The position numbers and the translations under genes were made by a program. Below, one piece after another: positions 45,896-57,180 of a stretch of 64,000 bases of DNA. This DNA is from Chinchilla lanigera. Taxonomy: Eukaryota; Chordata; Mammalia; Rodentia; Chinchillidae. The stretch spans positions 5,135,379 to 5,199,378 of the forward strand of contig NW_004955416.1 in NCBI RefSeq assembly GCF_000276665.1, in the 5' to 3' direction. Numbering within the stretch: the stretch's first letter is position 1; every line of letters starts with the position of its first letter. Below the pieces are notes generated by a model. The model did no database searches. It saw nothing but the letters and a program-made list of their open reading frames with translations, and was not told the origin of the DNA.

Positions 45896-46189
45896 CATCT
45901 ATTTAGATCCTTCACACAACACTTTTTTTTTTTAATTTTAAAGAGAAAAGAAGAAAAACAAAACAGCAAAAACAAAGACATAAAATTACATAAAAACAAT
46001 AGCAATGATATAGAATTTCAAAACAAGGTGATAGGAAATTAACAAATGTTGTTGTATTACATATTGTTATCTTCAGAGTGGTTACTCTGATAACCAGATA
46101 CAGGCATGTAAGACTGATCAGTTAAACATTACCTGTTCCTTTCTATAAACCAATAGCATTAGTAGTACAATTATCTTAGCTACCTTGTA

Positions 46190-47290
46190 TACATATACAT
46201 ATTTTCCCTTCTTTCTTTTCTCTTTTCTCTCATCCCAATTGTTCTTTCCTTTGGAGCAGTTCCTTTCTCTTTCACAATATCTAGTGTACTTTTCAGATTT
46301 TACTTACTCTTTCAGGTTCTTGTACTAGGGAGGCAATATGATGTTTACACATGTGAGTCTGGTTTATTTCACTTATGAGTATGGTCTCTAGTTACATCTA
46401 TTTACCTATGAAAGCCTCTAGCTTATCTTTCTTTATAGCTGAGTAATACTCCATTATATAAAAATACCACATCTTTTTTATCCATTCCTCAGTTGATGGA
46501 CATTTGGGTTGTTTCCAAGATTTAGCTATTAAAGATTGTGCTGCTATAAACATGGGTGCACATATATCACTGTGGTATGTTTTCAGTTCTTCTGGAAAAA
46601 TACAAGAAGGGAAATAGCTGGGTTGAATGTGACCTCTAATCTTAGTTTACTGAGAAATCTCCAGACTGAGTTCCACAGTGGTTACATCAAAAGTGGAGTA
46701 GGGTTCCTTTTTTCTCACAGCCTTGCCAGCATTTGTTATTGGTTGATTTCTTGATGATAGCCATTCTTTCTGAGGTGAGATGGAACCTCTGTGTTGTTTT
46801 AATTTGCATTTCTTGAATGACTAATGGTATTGAACATTTTTTCATCTATTCATTTGACATTTGTATTTCCTTATCCAAGAAATATGTATTTATCTCAGAT
46901 ACCCATTTTTGGATTGGGTCTTTGAATTTGGGGGGCCTAATTTTTTAAAATTCTTTATATGTCCTAGATAGAAGTCCTTTGTCTGAGGGTAACTGGCTAA
47001 AATTTTTCCCAATTCGTTGGTTTTCTTTTTACTCTGTTGGTGAATTCTTTTGATGTGCAAAAACTTTTCAATAAGATTCCAGTTGTTGATTTTTTTGAAG
47101 TATTTCCTGTGCACTTTGGTTTTTCTTCATGAACTCTCTGCCTACCCCTATGCCTTCAAGATTTCTACCTACGCTCTCTTTCAGTAGATTTAGTGTTTCT
47201 GTTTTAATATTTAGATCTTTAATCCACTTTGACATTAGTTTGGTGCATGGTGATAGACATGGGTTTGTTGTTTGTGTATAGGAATGCAAT
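46190..47290 (-). pseudogene. L1 ORF2 C-terminal region and 3' UTR
   Basis: Minus-strand frames include [20 protein letters not shown] and then LGKILASYPQTKDFYLGHIK, which parallel the ORF2p C-terminal segment. Further on, the text equivalent to 'aaacaacccaaatgtccatcaac' and 'tggagtattactcagctataaagaaag' marks the C-terminal end. Several frame changes are needed, so no protein is made. Confidence 0.85.
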
Positions 47291-48029
47291 TGATTTTTGA
47301 GTGTTGAATTTGTGTCCAGCTACACTATTGAATTTTGTTATTAATTCTAGGAGTCTTTTGGTGGAATTTTGGGGATCTTCCATGTACAGTATCATGTCAT
47401 CTGCAAATAATGACAATTTCACTTCTTCCTTTCCTATCCTTATTCCTTTTATTTCTCTCTCTTGTCTAACTGCTCTGGAGAATGCTTCTAGAACTATACT
47501 GAATAGGAGTGGAGACAGTGGATATCCTTGTCCTATTCCTGATTTTAAAGTGAAAGCTTTCAATTTTTGTCCATTTAGTATGCTGTTTGTCATAGATAGC
47601 TTTTCTCAGATTGAGGTAAAGACCATCTATTCCAATTTTTTGTAGGGCTTTTATCATGAATAAATGTTCAACTTTTCTCAAAAGCTTTTTTGCATCTATT
47701 GAGATGATAATGTGGTTGTTCTCTTTAGTTTTGTTGATATGATGTATTACATTCATTGATTTGTGTATGCTGAACCATCCCTGCATTCCAGGGATGAATC
47801 CCACTTGGTCATGGTGTATAATGTACTTGATGATTTGCTGCATTCTATTAGCTAGTATTTTAGCAAGAATTTTTGCATCTATGTTCATTAGGGAGATTGG
47901 CCTATAGTTCTCTTTTTTGGTTGGGTCTTTCTCTGGTTTTGATATCAGGGTAATACTTGCCTCCAGGAATGAGTTAGGGACAATTGCTTCCATTTCTATT
48001 TCATTACAGAGTTTGAGAAGAATTGCCAT
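47219..48029 (-). pseudogene. L1 ORF2 reverse transcriptase domain (frameshifted)
   Basis: Two overlapping frames cover the RT fingers-palm. Frame one (48029 to about 47595) has [29 protein letters not shown] and the motif-A region ISIDAKK, where L1 usually has an acidic residue followed by Ala-Phe. Frame two (47593-47219) has [11 protein letters not shown] (motif B) and FADD, the catalytic motif C, at 47396-47407. The frame switch near 47593 breaks the protein. In an active L1 this enzyme primes cDNA synthesis at nicked chromosomal DNA. Confidence 0.92.
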
Positions 48030-48935
48030 TAAATCTTCTCTAAATTTCTTGTAGAATTCAGATGTGAATCCATCAGGATCTGGGCTTTCTTTTGTTGGTA
48101 AGTTTTTTTATTATGTTTTCAGTTTTGTTGACTGATATTGGGTTACTCAGGATTTTTATACCTTTTTCATTCACCTTTGGTAATTCATATGTATCTAGGA
48201 ATCTGTCCATTTCTTCTGTGTTTTCCATCCTATGAGAGTAAGATTTTCAAAGTATTGATAACCTTGTGAATTTCTACAGGATCTGTAGTGATTTCACCAT
48301 TTTCATTCTTGATTGCATGGATTTGAGGTTTTTCTTTCCTTTTTCTATAAGGTTGCCTAAGGGTTCATCAATTTTATTTATTCTTTCAAAGAACCAACTC
48401 TTTGATTCATTAATTCTTTGTATTGTTTTCTTAGTTTCAATTGCATTAATTTCTCTTCTGATCTTTATAATTTCTTTCCCTGTATATATGGGCTATGGGC
48501 TTGAGTTGCTTTTCTTTTTTTAGAAGGTTGAAAGGCAGCTAAGTTTGTTTATTTGTGTTGGCTCTGTTTTCCTGATGTGGGAATACACTGTTATAAATTT
48601 CCCTCTGAGGACTATTTTCATTGCATCCCACAGGTTCTAGTAGGTTGTATCTGCATTTTTGTTTTGATTGTAAATATTGTTTAATTTCTTCTTTAATTTC
48701 TTCTGTGACCCATTGGTTGCTCAGGAGGATGTTATTTCATTTCCATGTGTTTATGGAGTTTTTGCAATTTCTTTTGTCAATAATTTCCAATTTCATTGCA
48801 CTATGTTCTGATAATATGCATGGGATGATTTCAACTCTTTTGCATTTACTTAAGCATGTTCTATGTGCTAGTATATGGTCTAGTTTAGAGAACTTCCCAT
48901 GTGCAGCTCGGAAGAATGTGCACTCTACTGCTGTT
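48030..48935 (-). pseudogene. L1 ORF2 between endonuclease and RT
   Basis: The plus-strand text 'gtgaatccatcaggatctgggctttc', 'agggttcatcaattttatttattctttcaaagaacc', 'cattgcatcccacaggttc' and 'gtttagagaacttcccatgtgcag' is the typical antisense of the ORF2 linker region. It runs into the run of N. Plus-strand frames across the N run are artefacts. Confidence 0.88.
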
Positions 48936-49780
48936 NNNNNNNNNNNNNNNNNNNNNNNNNNNNNNNNNNNNNNNNNNNNNNNNNNNNNNNNNNNNNNNNN
49001 NNNNNNNNNNNNNNNNNNNNNNNNNNNNNNNNNNNNNNNNNNNNNNNNNNNNNNNNNNNNNNNNNNNNNNNNNNNNNNNNNNNNNNNNNNNNNNNNNNNN
49101 NNNNNNNNNNNNNNNNNNNNNNNNNNNNNNNNNNNNNNNNNNNNNNNNNNNNNNNNNNNNNNNNNNNNNNNNNNNNNNNNNNNNNNNNNNNNNNNNNNNN
49201 NNNNNNNNNNNNNNNNNNNNNNNNNNNNNNNNNNNNNNNNNNNNNNNNNNNNNNNNNNNNNNNNNNNNNNNNNNNNNNNNNNNNNNNNNNNNNNNNNNNN
49301 NNNNNNNNNNNNNNNNNNNNNNNNNNNNNNNNNNNNNNNNNNNNNNNNNNNNNNNNNNNNNNNNNNNNNNNNNNNNNNNNNNNNNNNNNNNNNNNNNNNN
49401 NNNNNNNNNNNNNNNNNNNNNNNNNNNNNNNNNNNNNNNNNNNNNNNNNNNNNNNNNNNNNNNNNNNNNNNNNNNNNNNNNNNNNNNNNNNNNNNNNNNN
49501 NNNNNNNNNNNNNNNNNNNNNNNNNNNNNNNNNNNNNNNNNNNNNNNNNNNNNNNNNNNNNNNNNNNNNNNNNNNNNNNNNNNNNNNNNNNNNNNNNNNN
49601 NNNNNNNNNNNNNNNNNNNNNNNNNNNNNNNNNNNNNNNNNNNNNNNNNNNNNNNNNNNNNNNNNNNNNNNNNNNNNNNNNNNNNNNNNNNNNNNNNNNN
49701 NNNNNNNNNNNNNNNNNNNNNNNNNNNNNNNNNNNNNNNNNNNNNNNNNNNNNNNNNNNNNNNNNNNNNNNNNNNNNNNN
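48936..49780. other. Assembly gap, 845 N
   Basis: All bases are N. It falls where the L1 ORF2 endonuclease coding part should be. Long 'proteins' of X spanning it are meaningless. Confidence 1.
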
Positions 49781-50305
49781 CTGAAATACTTCACTCTAAG
49801 CTCTTCTTTACTTGATGGTTTATGTTGAAATCTACCATGATTCTGATGGGTTTTCCTTTATAGGTGATCTGTTACTTTTCTCTAACAGCTTTTAGTATTC
49901 TGTTCTTGAACTGAATTTCTGGTATCTTGATTATTATGTGTGTGGGTGTAGATTTATTTTGGTTATGGCTAATTGGTGTTCTATATGTGTCACTCAACTG
50001 TATGTCAGATTCTTTTTCCATGCTTGGGAAATTTTCTGCTATTACTTCTGCAAATAGTCTTTTTATGTCATTCATGTTGCCTCCTGCTCTTTTGTTGACA
50101 CCTATCAGTCTTATATTGTCTTTTTCCCTCATCTTACAGCAGTTGAATTGTTATTTCCTGGTTCCTTTTTATTTTTAAGAAATCTTTCCTTTCATGATCA
50201 CTAGCTGCAATGCTGTCTTCAAGGTCTGAAAGTCTATCTTCAGTTTTGTTCAAGTGGTTTTGCCATCTTTTGAAGGAATTTTTAATTTCCTGAATATCTC
50301 TTTGA
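49781..50305 (-). pseudogene. L1 ORF1 C-terminal half
   Basis: The minus-strand frame 50132-49872 contains NIRLIGVNKRAGGNMNDIKR, AENFPSMEKESDIQLSDTYR and TPTHIIIKIPEIQFKNRILK. This corresponds to the RRM and C-terminal domain of ORF1p, the RNA-binding trimeric partner of ORF2p. Upstream, minus-strand residues around WQNHLNKTEDRLSDLEDSI belong to the coiled coil. A frame break separates the two parts. Confidence 0.88.
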
Positions 50306-50434
50306 CTGCTGTTTTTTGTTTTTTGTTTTTTGGGGTTTTTGTGTGTTTGTTTGTCTTTTCTGGTACTGGGGATCAAACTCATGACCTTGCACTTGCCGGG
50401 CAGGTGCTGTGCCACTTAGCTAAATCCCCAGCCC
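50306..50434 (-). mobile_element. ID-like SINE inserted in L1 ORF1
   Basis: The minus strand reads GGGGCTGGGGATTTAGCTAA, then CACCTGCCCGGCAAGTGCAA, an AGTACCAGAAAAGACAAACA end and a long A-rich tail. TSDs CTGAATATCTCTTTGA (50290-50305) and CTGAATATATCTTTGA (50435-50450) match at 15 of 16 bases. It disrupts the ORF1 coiled-coil region and post-dates the L1. Confidence 0.96.
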
Positions 50435-50755
50435 CTGAATATATCTTTGAATCTGTTTCATGCATTCTAAATTTTTTCCTATAATGTTCATTCATGGTTT
50501 CCATCATTTTTGTGTGCTCCTCTGTTTTTTTATCTGTCTTCTTTTGATATGCTGAGCAATTCTTTCATTATGTTGACATTTCTTTTTTTTTACCTGAGTG
50601 ATTATTTCTGATCTGATTTCCTCTATAGCCTGAAATACGTGGTTCTTCACTTCAGTTGCTAACATTTTAGAAATTTCAGATGTGTGACTTCCACGTTCTT
50701 CCATGTTGATGTTTCCTGGACTTGTTCTACTTGGGGTGGAAGGCTGAGATTGCAT
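50435..50755 (-). pseudogene. L1 ORF1 N-terminal part
   Basis: The minus-strand frame from 50755 begins MQSQPSTPSRTSPGNINMEE, continues through a Lys/Glu-rich helix (EIRSEIITQVKKKK) and is broken before the SINE. The ATG at 50755 follows the GC-richer 5' UTR, so it is a plausible ORF1 start. Confidence 0.75.
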
Positions 50756-50980
50756 TTTACTCCTTCATTTTGTCATTTTTAAAGCTCCTTAGGTTTCCCA
50801 AAATTCAGGGTTGTTCCAGCAGTGGTAGCAGGAGGCACAGCATGGCGTTTTGGTCTTCCCTGGCTGCTCACCAAGGCACCCTACATTTCCTGAAACTCAG
50901 AATTGTTCCTGTGATGGTGGTGGGGGTTGGAGCGAGGGCTCTCTGGCTCCCAGACAGCTCATGGAGGTTTCAAACATTTT
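50756..50980 (-). promoter_or_regulatory. L1 5' UTR remnant
   Basis: It lies between the ORF1 start and the older L1. It is GC-richer than its surroundings and contains two related segments about 94 bp apart (near 50788 and 50881), reminiscent of monomer-type L1 promoters. Whether it is complete at its 5' end is unknown. Confidence 0.6.
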
Positions 50981-51009
50981 AAAAAATGGTTTCTTTTTAT
51001 TTTTAGGGT

Positions 51010-52335
51010 TGTAAGAATCTTTTCTATATTTCAGAATGACTTATAAATAATTCCTCAAGGTCCTGTAGATTATTCTCTCATTTTTTTGATGATATCCTTT
51101 GAAATACAACTTTTTAAAAATTTTGCTAAGACCATATTGTCCTTTTTCCTTTTGTGCTTATGCTTTTGATTTCAGATCTAAAAAACCATTGCCTAATTCA
51201 AGGTCAGATAAGTTAAAGCCTATATTTGTCTTCTCAGAGTTTCATACTTTTATTTTTCACAGATGAGTATACGTTTTCCTAGACCCATGCTATCTTTTGT
51301 ATATCATATGAAGTAGCAATCTGTTCTTCTACATTGTTTTGTTGATTCTGGACCCTTTTCTCTTCTATGTGAATTTTGGGACCTGTCTGTCAATCTGTAT
51401 GAAGAAGGCAGCATGAATTTTGATAGGAATTATACTGACTCTGTACATGGCTTAAATAATATTGTCATTTTAACAATATCAACTCTTCCATTCCATGGAA
51501 TGTCTTTCCATTTATTAGATCTTTTTAATTTCTTTCAATAATGTTTTGTAATTTTAGTGTTTTGTAAGTTTTGCACTACTATTTATAATTTTTTTCCTAA
51601 TTATTCAATTCTTTCAGGTGCTGTCATAAATGGAATTTTTTTTTATTTTTTCATTTATTTCAAGTATAAAGGAATAGAATCTCTTATTTATTGATTTTAC
51701 ATTTTGATAATTTGCTGAGCTTGGTTAACTATTTCTAAGAGGTTTTGTTTAGGAGAATCCTATGTAAGTCCTTAGGATGTTCTATATACAAGAACACTCT
51801 GCAAATAGAGATACTACCCCTCCCTTTATTCCAAATTAGATGTCTTTTACATCCTTTTATTGCCTATTTTCTCTAGCTGAAACCTCCAGCAATGCAAAGC
51901 AGAACTGGCAGAATATTCTTGTCTTCTTTCTGATGTTAAAAGAAAAATTTCTATTTTTGCTGGAATACATATTTTATTGGGAAAACATTCATTAACAAGT
52001 AAGTTTGCTGTGCTTTTCCTAAATGTTTCATGTTGAGCTTTGGAAATTCCCTTTTATTCCTAATTTGTTGGGTATTTTTATCATTCAGGGATGATGAATT
52101 TTTTCAAATGTTTTACCTGATTTTGGGGAGATGATCACATGTTTTTTTCTCGATTTTTTCTGTTCATATGGTGTATCATATTAATCGATTTTCAGACATT
52201 AAACCAACCATGCATTCCAAATATAAATTCAACATAATCATAGTGTATAATTCTTTTTATAATTTGATGGATTTGGTTTGCTACTGTTTTCTTTTCTGTG
52301 ATATCTTTGTTTAGTTTTGGTATCAAGACTCAGAA
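51010..52335 (-). repeat. Older L1 (L1M-class) ORF2 region, antisense
   Basis: The plus-strand text 'tttgatttcagatctaaaaaaccattgcctaattcaaggtca', 'gaattttgataggaattatactgactctg', 'caatatcaactcttccattccatggaatgtctttccattta' and 'ccaaatataaattcaacataatcatagtgtataattc' is old antisense L1 ORF2. No frame survives. The younger L1 abuts or inserted into it. Confidence 0.9.
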
Positions 52336-52855
52336 CAAGTTAGCAATTTATAAAGTATAAGCATTCCTGAAAAAAATCAGATGGTGAGAAAAACCGAGAG
52401 CTGGAAGCTATAAATCCCTTGCTCTGTCACAGGTGCACTGTAAATAGAATATGTTTGTGTGTATACATACATAAATTTTATGCACAGGTGACTTGTATGC
52501 ATATCTGTTAATTTAAAGATTTATAGCTAATTAATGAAAATTATCTGAGATCACACGGTTTAAAAATAATGTAATCATCTTTTGATTCTCAGTTTCTTGC
52601 TTTTGACTTTCTTGCTTTTGAACCCCGTAGACTCAGGAACCAGCACATTTTATGGAGATTTACCAATCTTTTGTTATACATTCAAGCAAGCCTCCAAAAG
52701 AATAAATAGAATTAGATGAGGCTTTTGATAATGATTACCACCTCATTAAGCTTGCTGTTAACTTAGGCACCAATATTCTTATGATGAGCAGTAGTGCCCT
52801 GCTTTTCTTCCTTACTTTGTTTGTTTTGTTGTTGTTGTTCTTGATACTGTTGTTG
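52336..52855. other. Unassigned noncoding DNA
   Basis: Nothing was recognised beyond a short duplication 'cttgcttttgactttcttgcttttgaac' at about 52594-52621. Confidence 0.4.
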
Positions 52856-52910
52856 CATGAGACAGGGTCTCTCTATGTAGTCCAGACTGGCCTTTAACTT
52901 CACAATGTAC
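52856..52910 (-). mobile_element. B1 fragment, antisense
   Basis: 'gcatgagacagggtctctctatgtagtccagactggcctttaac' is the antisense 3' part of B1. It follows a GTT/TTG-rich remnant of its A tail (about 52815-52855). Confidence 0.85.
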
Positions 52911-54144
52911 CTTTGATACGAATGATAAAAATAGCACTGAACTTCTATGATCTTCTTCCAAATCCATAATCCCAATCCAAGCATAAATAAATCATAGAAT
53001 AAATCATAAGAGATGGATTTTTAAAGAACACATGACCAAAACACCTCAAATCTCTCATGGTAATTATCAAATAAGGACAGCCTAAAGACCTGCTGTACCA
53101 GCAGGATCCCAAGAAGATATGACCCAGAGAAATATGCTGTTCTGGTTTCAGCATGTGTGGAAACTTTCTCATATCTTCTTAATTTTTCTGTAGATCAAAA
53201 TCTTTTATAGAAAAACTGTCCTAGAAAGCACACTGGATGGACTAAACAATGGTTTCAACAGAGCTAAAGAAAAATGTACTTATGTAGAACAGAAACAACT
53301 CAGAAATCAGCTCTGAGATACCAAAGGAGAGTAAGAGACAGTGAAGATACAGCAAGAATATCCAGCATATCTAATTGAAGTTTCAAAAGAAATATAAGTA
53401 GTGGGTGAGTTATAAAAGTAAAAAAAGTCTGATTATTTTCAGAGTTGATGAAAGATGCATCCACTTCCTCAGACTCAGGAAGTCCACCAGATATCAAGTA
53501 GGAGAAAAAATCCACACAATGACACACTGCAATGAGAAGATCACAAAAGCAGCCAGAGAAAATATAACCAATAACCTAAAAAGCAAGAAGAATTAGACTA
53601 AAAGGTGATTTCTCTGTCAGAGTGTAGTATGTTTTCAAAATGCCACTCCTTTCCCACCTTGCTTTCTATATATTGAATAGAAAGATGAGCCTATATGTTT
53701 ATGTGATAAAAGTACAGTGTTTCAGTTTGCTATGAAGAAGTGCTTAGACAGGAACACTGTAGGAATCAGGATAAGATGAACTGGTATAAAAAATAAGGCC
53801 CCACACTGCAACAAAATAAAAGTTACCTTTCATTAAATGATTAAAAGAGTGTTTCAGGTCTGTGGGCTATTTTCCTTTATGAAGTATTTCAGGGATTTAG
53901 GTGTCTTTTACATTGAGGTCTTGCTATGCCCTAGAAACCTCTTGTCTACTATATCTATCCAGGGAAAAAAGAAGCAAAACTTATGGAAAATACAACCACT
54001 TCTTAAAAGCCTTGGCCTGGAACTGACGCATACCACTTTCACTTACATATGTTTGACAAAAACCAGTTACATTGTCTCAACTAATCATAATGCTGGGATA
54101 TATATAATCCGCTCTGTGATCAGAAAAATAAAGAAGAAACACTT
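52911..54144. other. Unassigned noncoding DNA
   Basis: No gene or repeat was recognised. Frames of 63-75 codons have no coding signature. Confidence 0.45.
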
Positions 54145-54145
54145 T

Positions 54146-54226
54146 TTTTGTGTGTTCCAGGAATCAAACTCAGGACCTTGCATTTACCAGGCAAGTGCTG
54201 TGCCACTGAGCTTTATCTCTAGCCCT
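54146..54226 (-). mobile_element. ID-like SINE, antisense
   Basis: The minus strand reads GGGCTAGAGATAAAGCTCAG, then AGCACTTGCCTGGTAAATGC and a GGAACACACAAAAAAAG end. Possible TSD GAAACACTTTTTT / TAAACATTTTTTA. Older than the GGTACCGGAG copies. Confidence 0.85.
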
Positions 54227-55589
54227 ATAAACATTTTTTAGACAGCTAAGTTTTCCAAAACATATGCACATACAAATAATCAGAGAGAAACCCATGTCTA
54301 TCCATAAGGCACTCTATATTCAGATTTTGAGGGGAAATTTTTCTGACTCAGCTAGAGCACAATTGTGCTAAATGCACTCAATATATTTACGAAATTATTT
54401 ACAACTCAGTCTGAAGTAATAACGTTTACATACCTTGCTGCACTCAGAGATTTCTAAACAGCAGGGAAGTAGGTACATGACTAAAAATAAAATAATTCCT
54501 GCCAAGGCAAAGCAAAATGTTTTCCCTAAAGATTAATTTCTGCCTCTCATTTTATGAACCCAAACTGAAATGACTTCAAGATAGAAGCATCCCATTTTCA
54601 AAACTTTCAAATTCAGTCCCTATTGGCTCTCTGTTATAAGTAAATCATACTCTTTGTGAATTCTTCACCTTCCTATGTCACTTGATGACTCACACACAAT
54701 GTATTTGACAAACCATGCCATCAGTAAACATTTGCAGAACTCAATGCCTTAGTGGCAATAACCTTGCTGGCATTTTTTTTTTTTTTTTCTGACATGGGAA
54801 CAAACCTGAGATAGGGATTTTGCAAAGATCCTTAATCCTTGTATCCACCGCATAATAAAGGAGAACAGCTGAAGGAAAGGCTGGTGATTATTCCAGGTAG
54901 GCTGGAGCATGGTACATATGCACACAGAGAGGGTTACCTGAACTACCTGCAGTGTATTCGCTATTGCAAAAGAATAGTAACTATATATATTTATGGTTCA
55001 AATAAGCTAATTAACCAAAGATATTTGCATCAGAACTTTGAAGCCTTGCAATCCTGTTGTGTTAAGTAGGTGTGCCCTCCCACAAATATTTGCAAGTAGT
55101 ATTCATTACTTTTCATAAGCCCACAGTCCATATGTTCCACCAGGCTTCCTGGCTTTACTAGACTGATACACCTGTCTTCTTCAAAGCTCCTGTACCCAAG
55201 GCCTTTATACCCCAACCCAACATAGCCTCGGACTTCAATAAATAGAATTTTTTTGGCAATTAGTTTCTTCTATGACTCATACCTTTTCTCCTTCTGATTT
55301 TAAAACATAACTCAGTAGCTACAATGTTTTTAGCCTGTCACATATTCTCTGCAGATTGACATTATTTTTTAAAAATTGTATCTAAACCTATAATCAAAGC
55401 AATACATGAAGGCTCCAAATAAGTCTCCTGCAGGAAGGAAAATTGTTTAAAAATTATAACAAACTGGGAATCTAAAAGAATTCCCTAAAACTGCTAAAGA
55501 ACATCTATTTAAAATGTAACAACAGCTAGTTCCTAATGGTAAAATAAATCATACCCTGTCTACTCAGAAACAAGATATGATGCCTGCTA
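54227..55589. other. Unassigned noncoding DNA with T16 run
   Basis: A T16 homopolymer lies at 54773-54788. 'cttcaataaatagaa' near 55232 after a C-rich stretch could be an old LTR polyadenylation region, but no family is recognised. Confidence 0.4.
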
Positions 55590-57180
55590 TTCTTGTATTT
55601 TTTCTGTTTTACTGGGCCACCTACACAGTACAATGAAAGAAGAAAATGAAATAGAAATATAAGGATAGGAAAAGGCAAATCAAAATACTGAAATTAATAA
55701 AAGTAAGTTTCTTGATACAAAACATAAAATATAAAAATGACACAATGTCTCTGTATCCTAGCAATAATGAATTACAAAATATAAGATCTAAAATGCACTT
55801 TCACCATAGAAACAAAAATCTGAACTACCCAGCTAACCGAATACATTCAAGATATTTACACTGAAAATTTAATAATATTATACAGGTCACAAGAAAAGAC
55901 CTAAATAAGTGAAAAAATATATCATGTTTGTAGATAAAATTCAATACCATAAAAATAACAATTCTCCCCATATTAGCCTAGAACTTTAATGAAATGCTAA
56001 TGAAAATCCCAATAACACTGTTACAAAAGCTAATTCCAAGATTTATTTGGAAAAATTTAAAAAACTATGATAACAGACAATCTTGAGTGAAAGGAGAGGA
56101 AATGGAGGAGTGATAATGTCTCACCCATTATGACAAATCTTTAGTAAATGAATGTGTGATATTTACAGGACTAAATTAACAGATTAATGGAATAGAATAA
56201 AGTCCAGGAAAGGGACCACATACACAGGGGAACTTAATATTGATGGATGGATGCAAATGAGAGACTGTCAAGAAAAAGTACAGGGACAATTGTTTATCTA
56301 CTTGGAAAATATATAAAGCATGTTCAAAATTATATTTCAAACATCTTAAAGACTAAATGCAAAAAAAATGTTTGGAAGAAAATTTGGCAAGCAAAAGATA
56401 TTTGTAAATAAGAACCCTTCCTCCCCAAACTGGTTTGACCTCATTAAAACCTGAAATTTGTATTTTCAGAAGATATTAAAAGAACAAACTTATACTGCAA
56501 AATATATTTATAACATACAAAATAGATAAAGAAAAGGAAATCAGAATGTATACATCATGCTGGCAAAACAATTAAGAAATTCTGAAAACTCAGTAGAAAA
56601 CTGTTTTATGACCAAGAAATTCACAAAACAAGAAAGAAAAATATGACAAAGTGCATAAAAATGTTATTTGCAATGGTAATAAAAGAAAAGCAAATTAAAA
56701 CTATGAGATATTTCATTCTCAAAAGACTGATATTCTAAAGTGTGATAATTTAAAGGATGTGTGAGGGTGGGGGCTCTCTAGTGCTGAGAGGAAGTGGAGT
56801 TGGTATACCTTCCCATGAAAGGTGCCACACTGAGCCAGCTCTTCCACTTATAGTTATATATTCTTTAAAAAATTCCCATATATGTGCTAAGAGTGTTCAA
56901 GGAAGTTAATCAGCATCACTTACAAAAGCAAACAAAAACTGAGAAAGGACCTATATATTATCTTTAAATAATAGAAAAATAAATTATACAGTGCAATACT
57001 ACATGATGATTTTGCAAAAGTCTAATTTATATGTTTTAACATAAGTCAAAAACACAATATCTAAGTTTGGATGAATCATGTATCAAGTGGGGTGGTAGAA
57101 ACATAAATGTTTATTAGATTGTCATCTAAGTTTTTGCAGTGCATGAAATTGTCTATAATTTTAAAAACAATACCAAATTA
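55590..57180 (+). repeat. Old L1 (L1M-class) ORF2/3' region, sense
   Basis: The text 'tccccatattagcctagaactttaatgaaatgctaatgaaaatccc', 'aagatttatttggaaaaatttaaaaaactatg', 'aacagattaatggaatagaataaagtcc', 'ggggaacttaatattgatgg' and 'atacagtgcaatactacatgatg' follows L1 ORF2 to its C-terminus on the plus strand. No frame survives. Confidence 0.85.

Larger units (their letters stand above)
45921..50980 (-). mobile_element. L1 LINE, antisense, with 5' UTR, ORF1 and ORF2 remnants
   Basis: The largest and youngest-looking L1 of the window. From its 5' end at about 50980 on the minus strand it has a GC-richer 5' UTR piece (two diverged ~94-bp-spaced units containing 'ttcccaaaattcagggttgttcc' and 'ttcctgaaactcagaattgttcc' on the plus strand). 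ORF1 remnants (50755-49872), a sequence gap, the ORF2 reverse transcriptase region, the ORF2 C-terminus, a 3' UTR and a poly(A) end (poly(T) from 45921) follow. Frameshifts, a SINE and an ORF2 deletion show it is dead. Confidence 0.93.

Noticed and set aside
47219..48029. Retroviral or active reverse transcriptase gene
   Set aside because: The motifs and order are those of L1 ORF2, and the frame is broken near 47593 with other damage on both sides.
48621..49828. Long frames of 289-387 codons
   Set aside because: They are made almost entirely of X from the run of N, and the flanks are L1 antisense.
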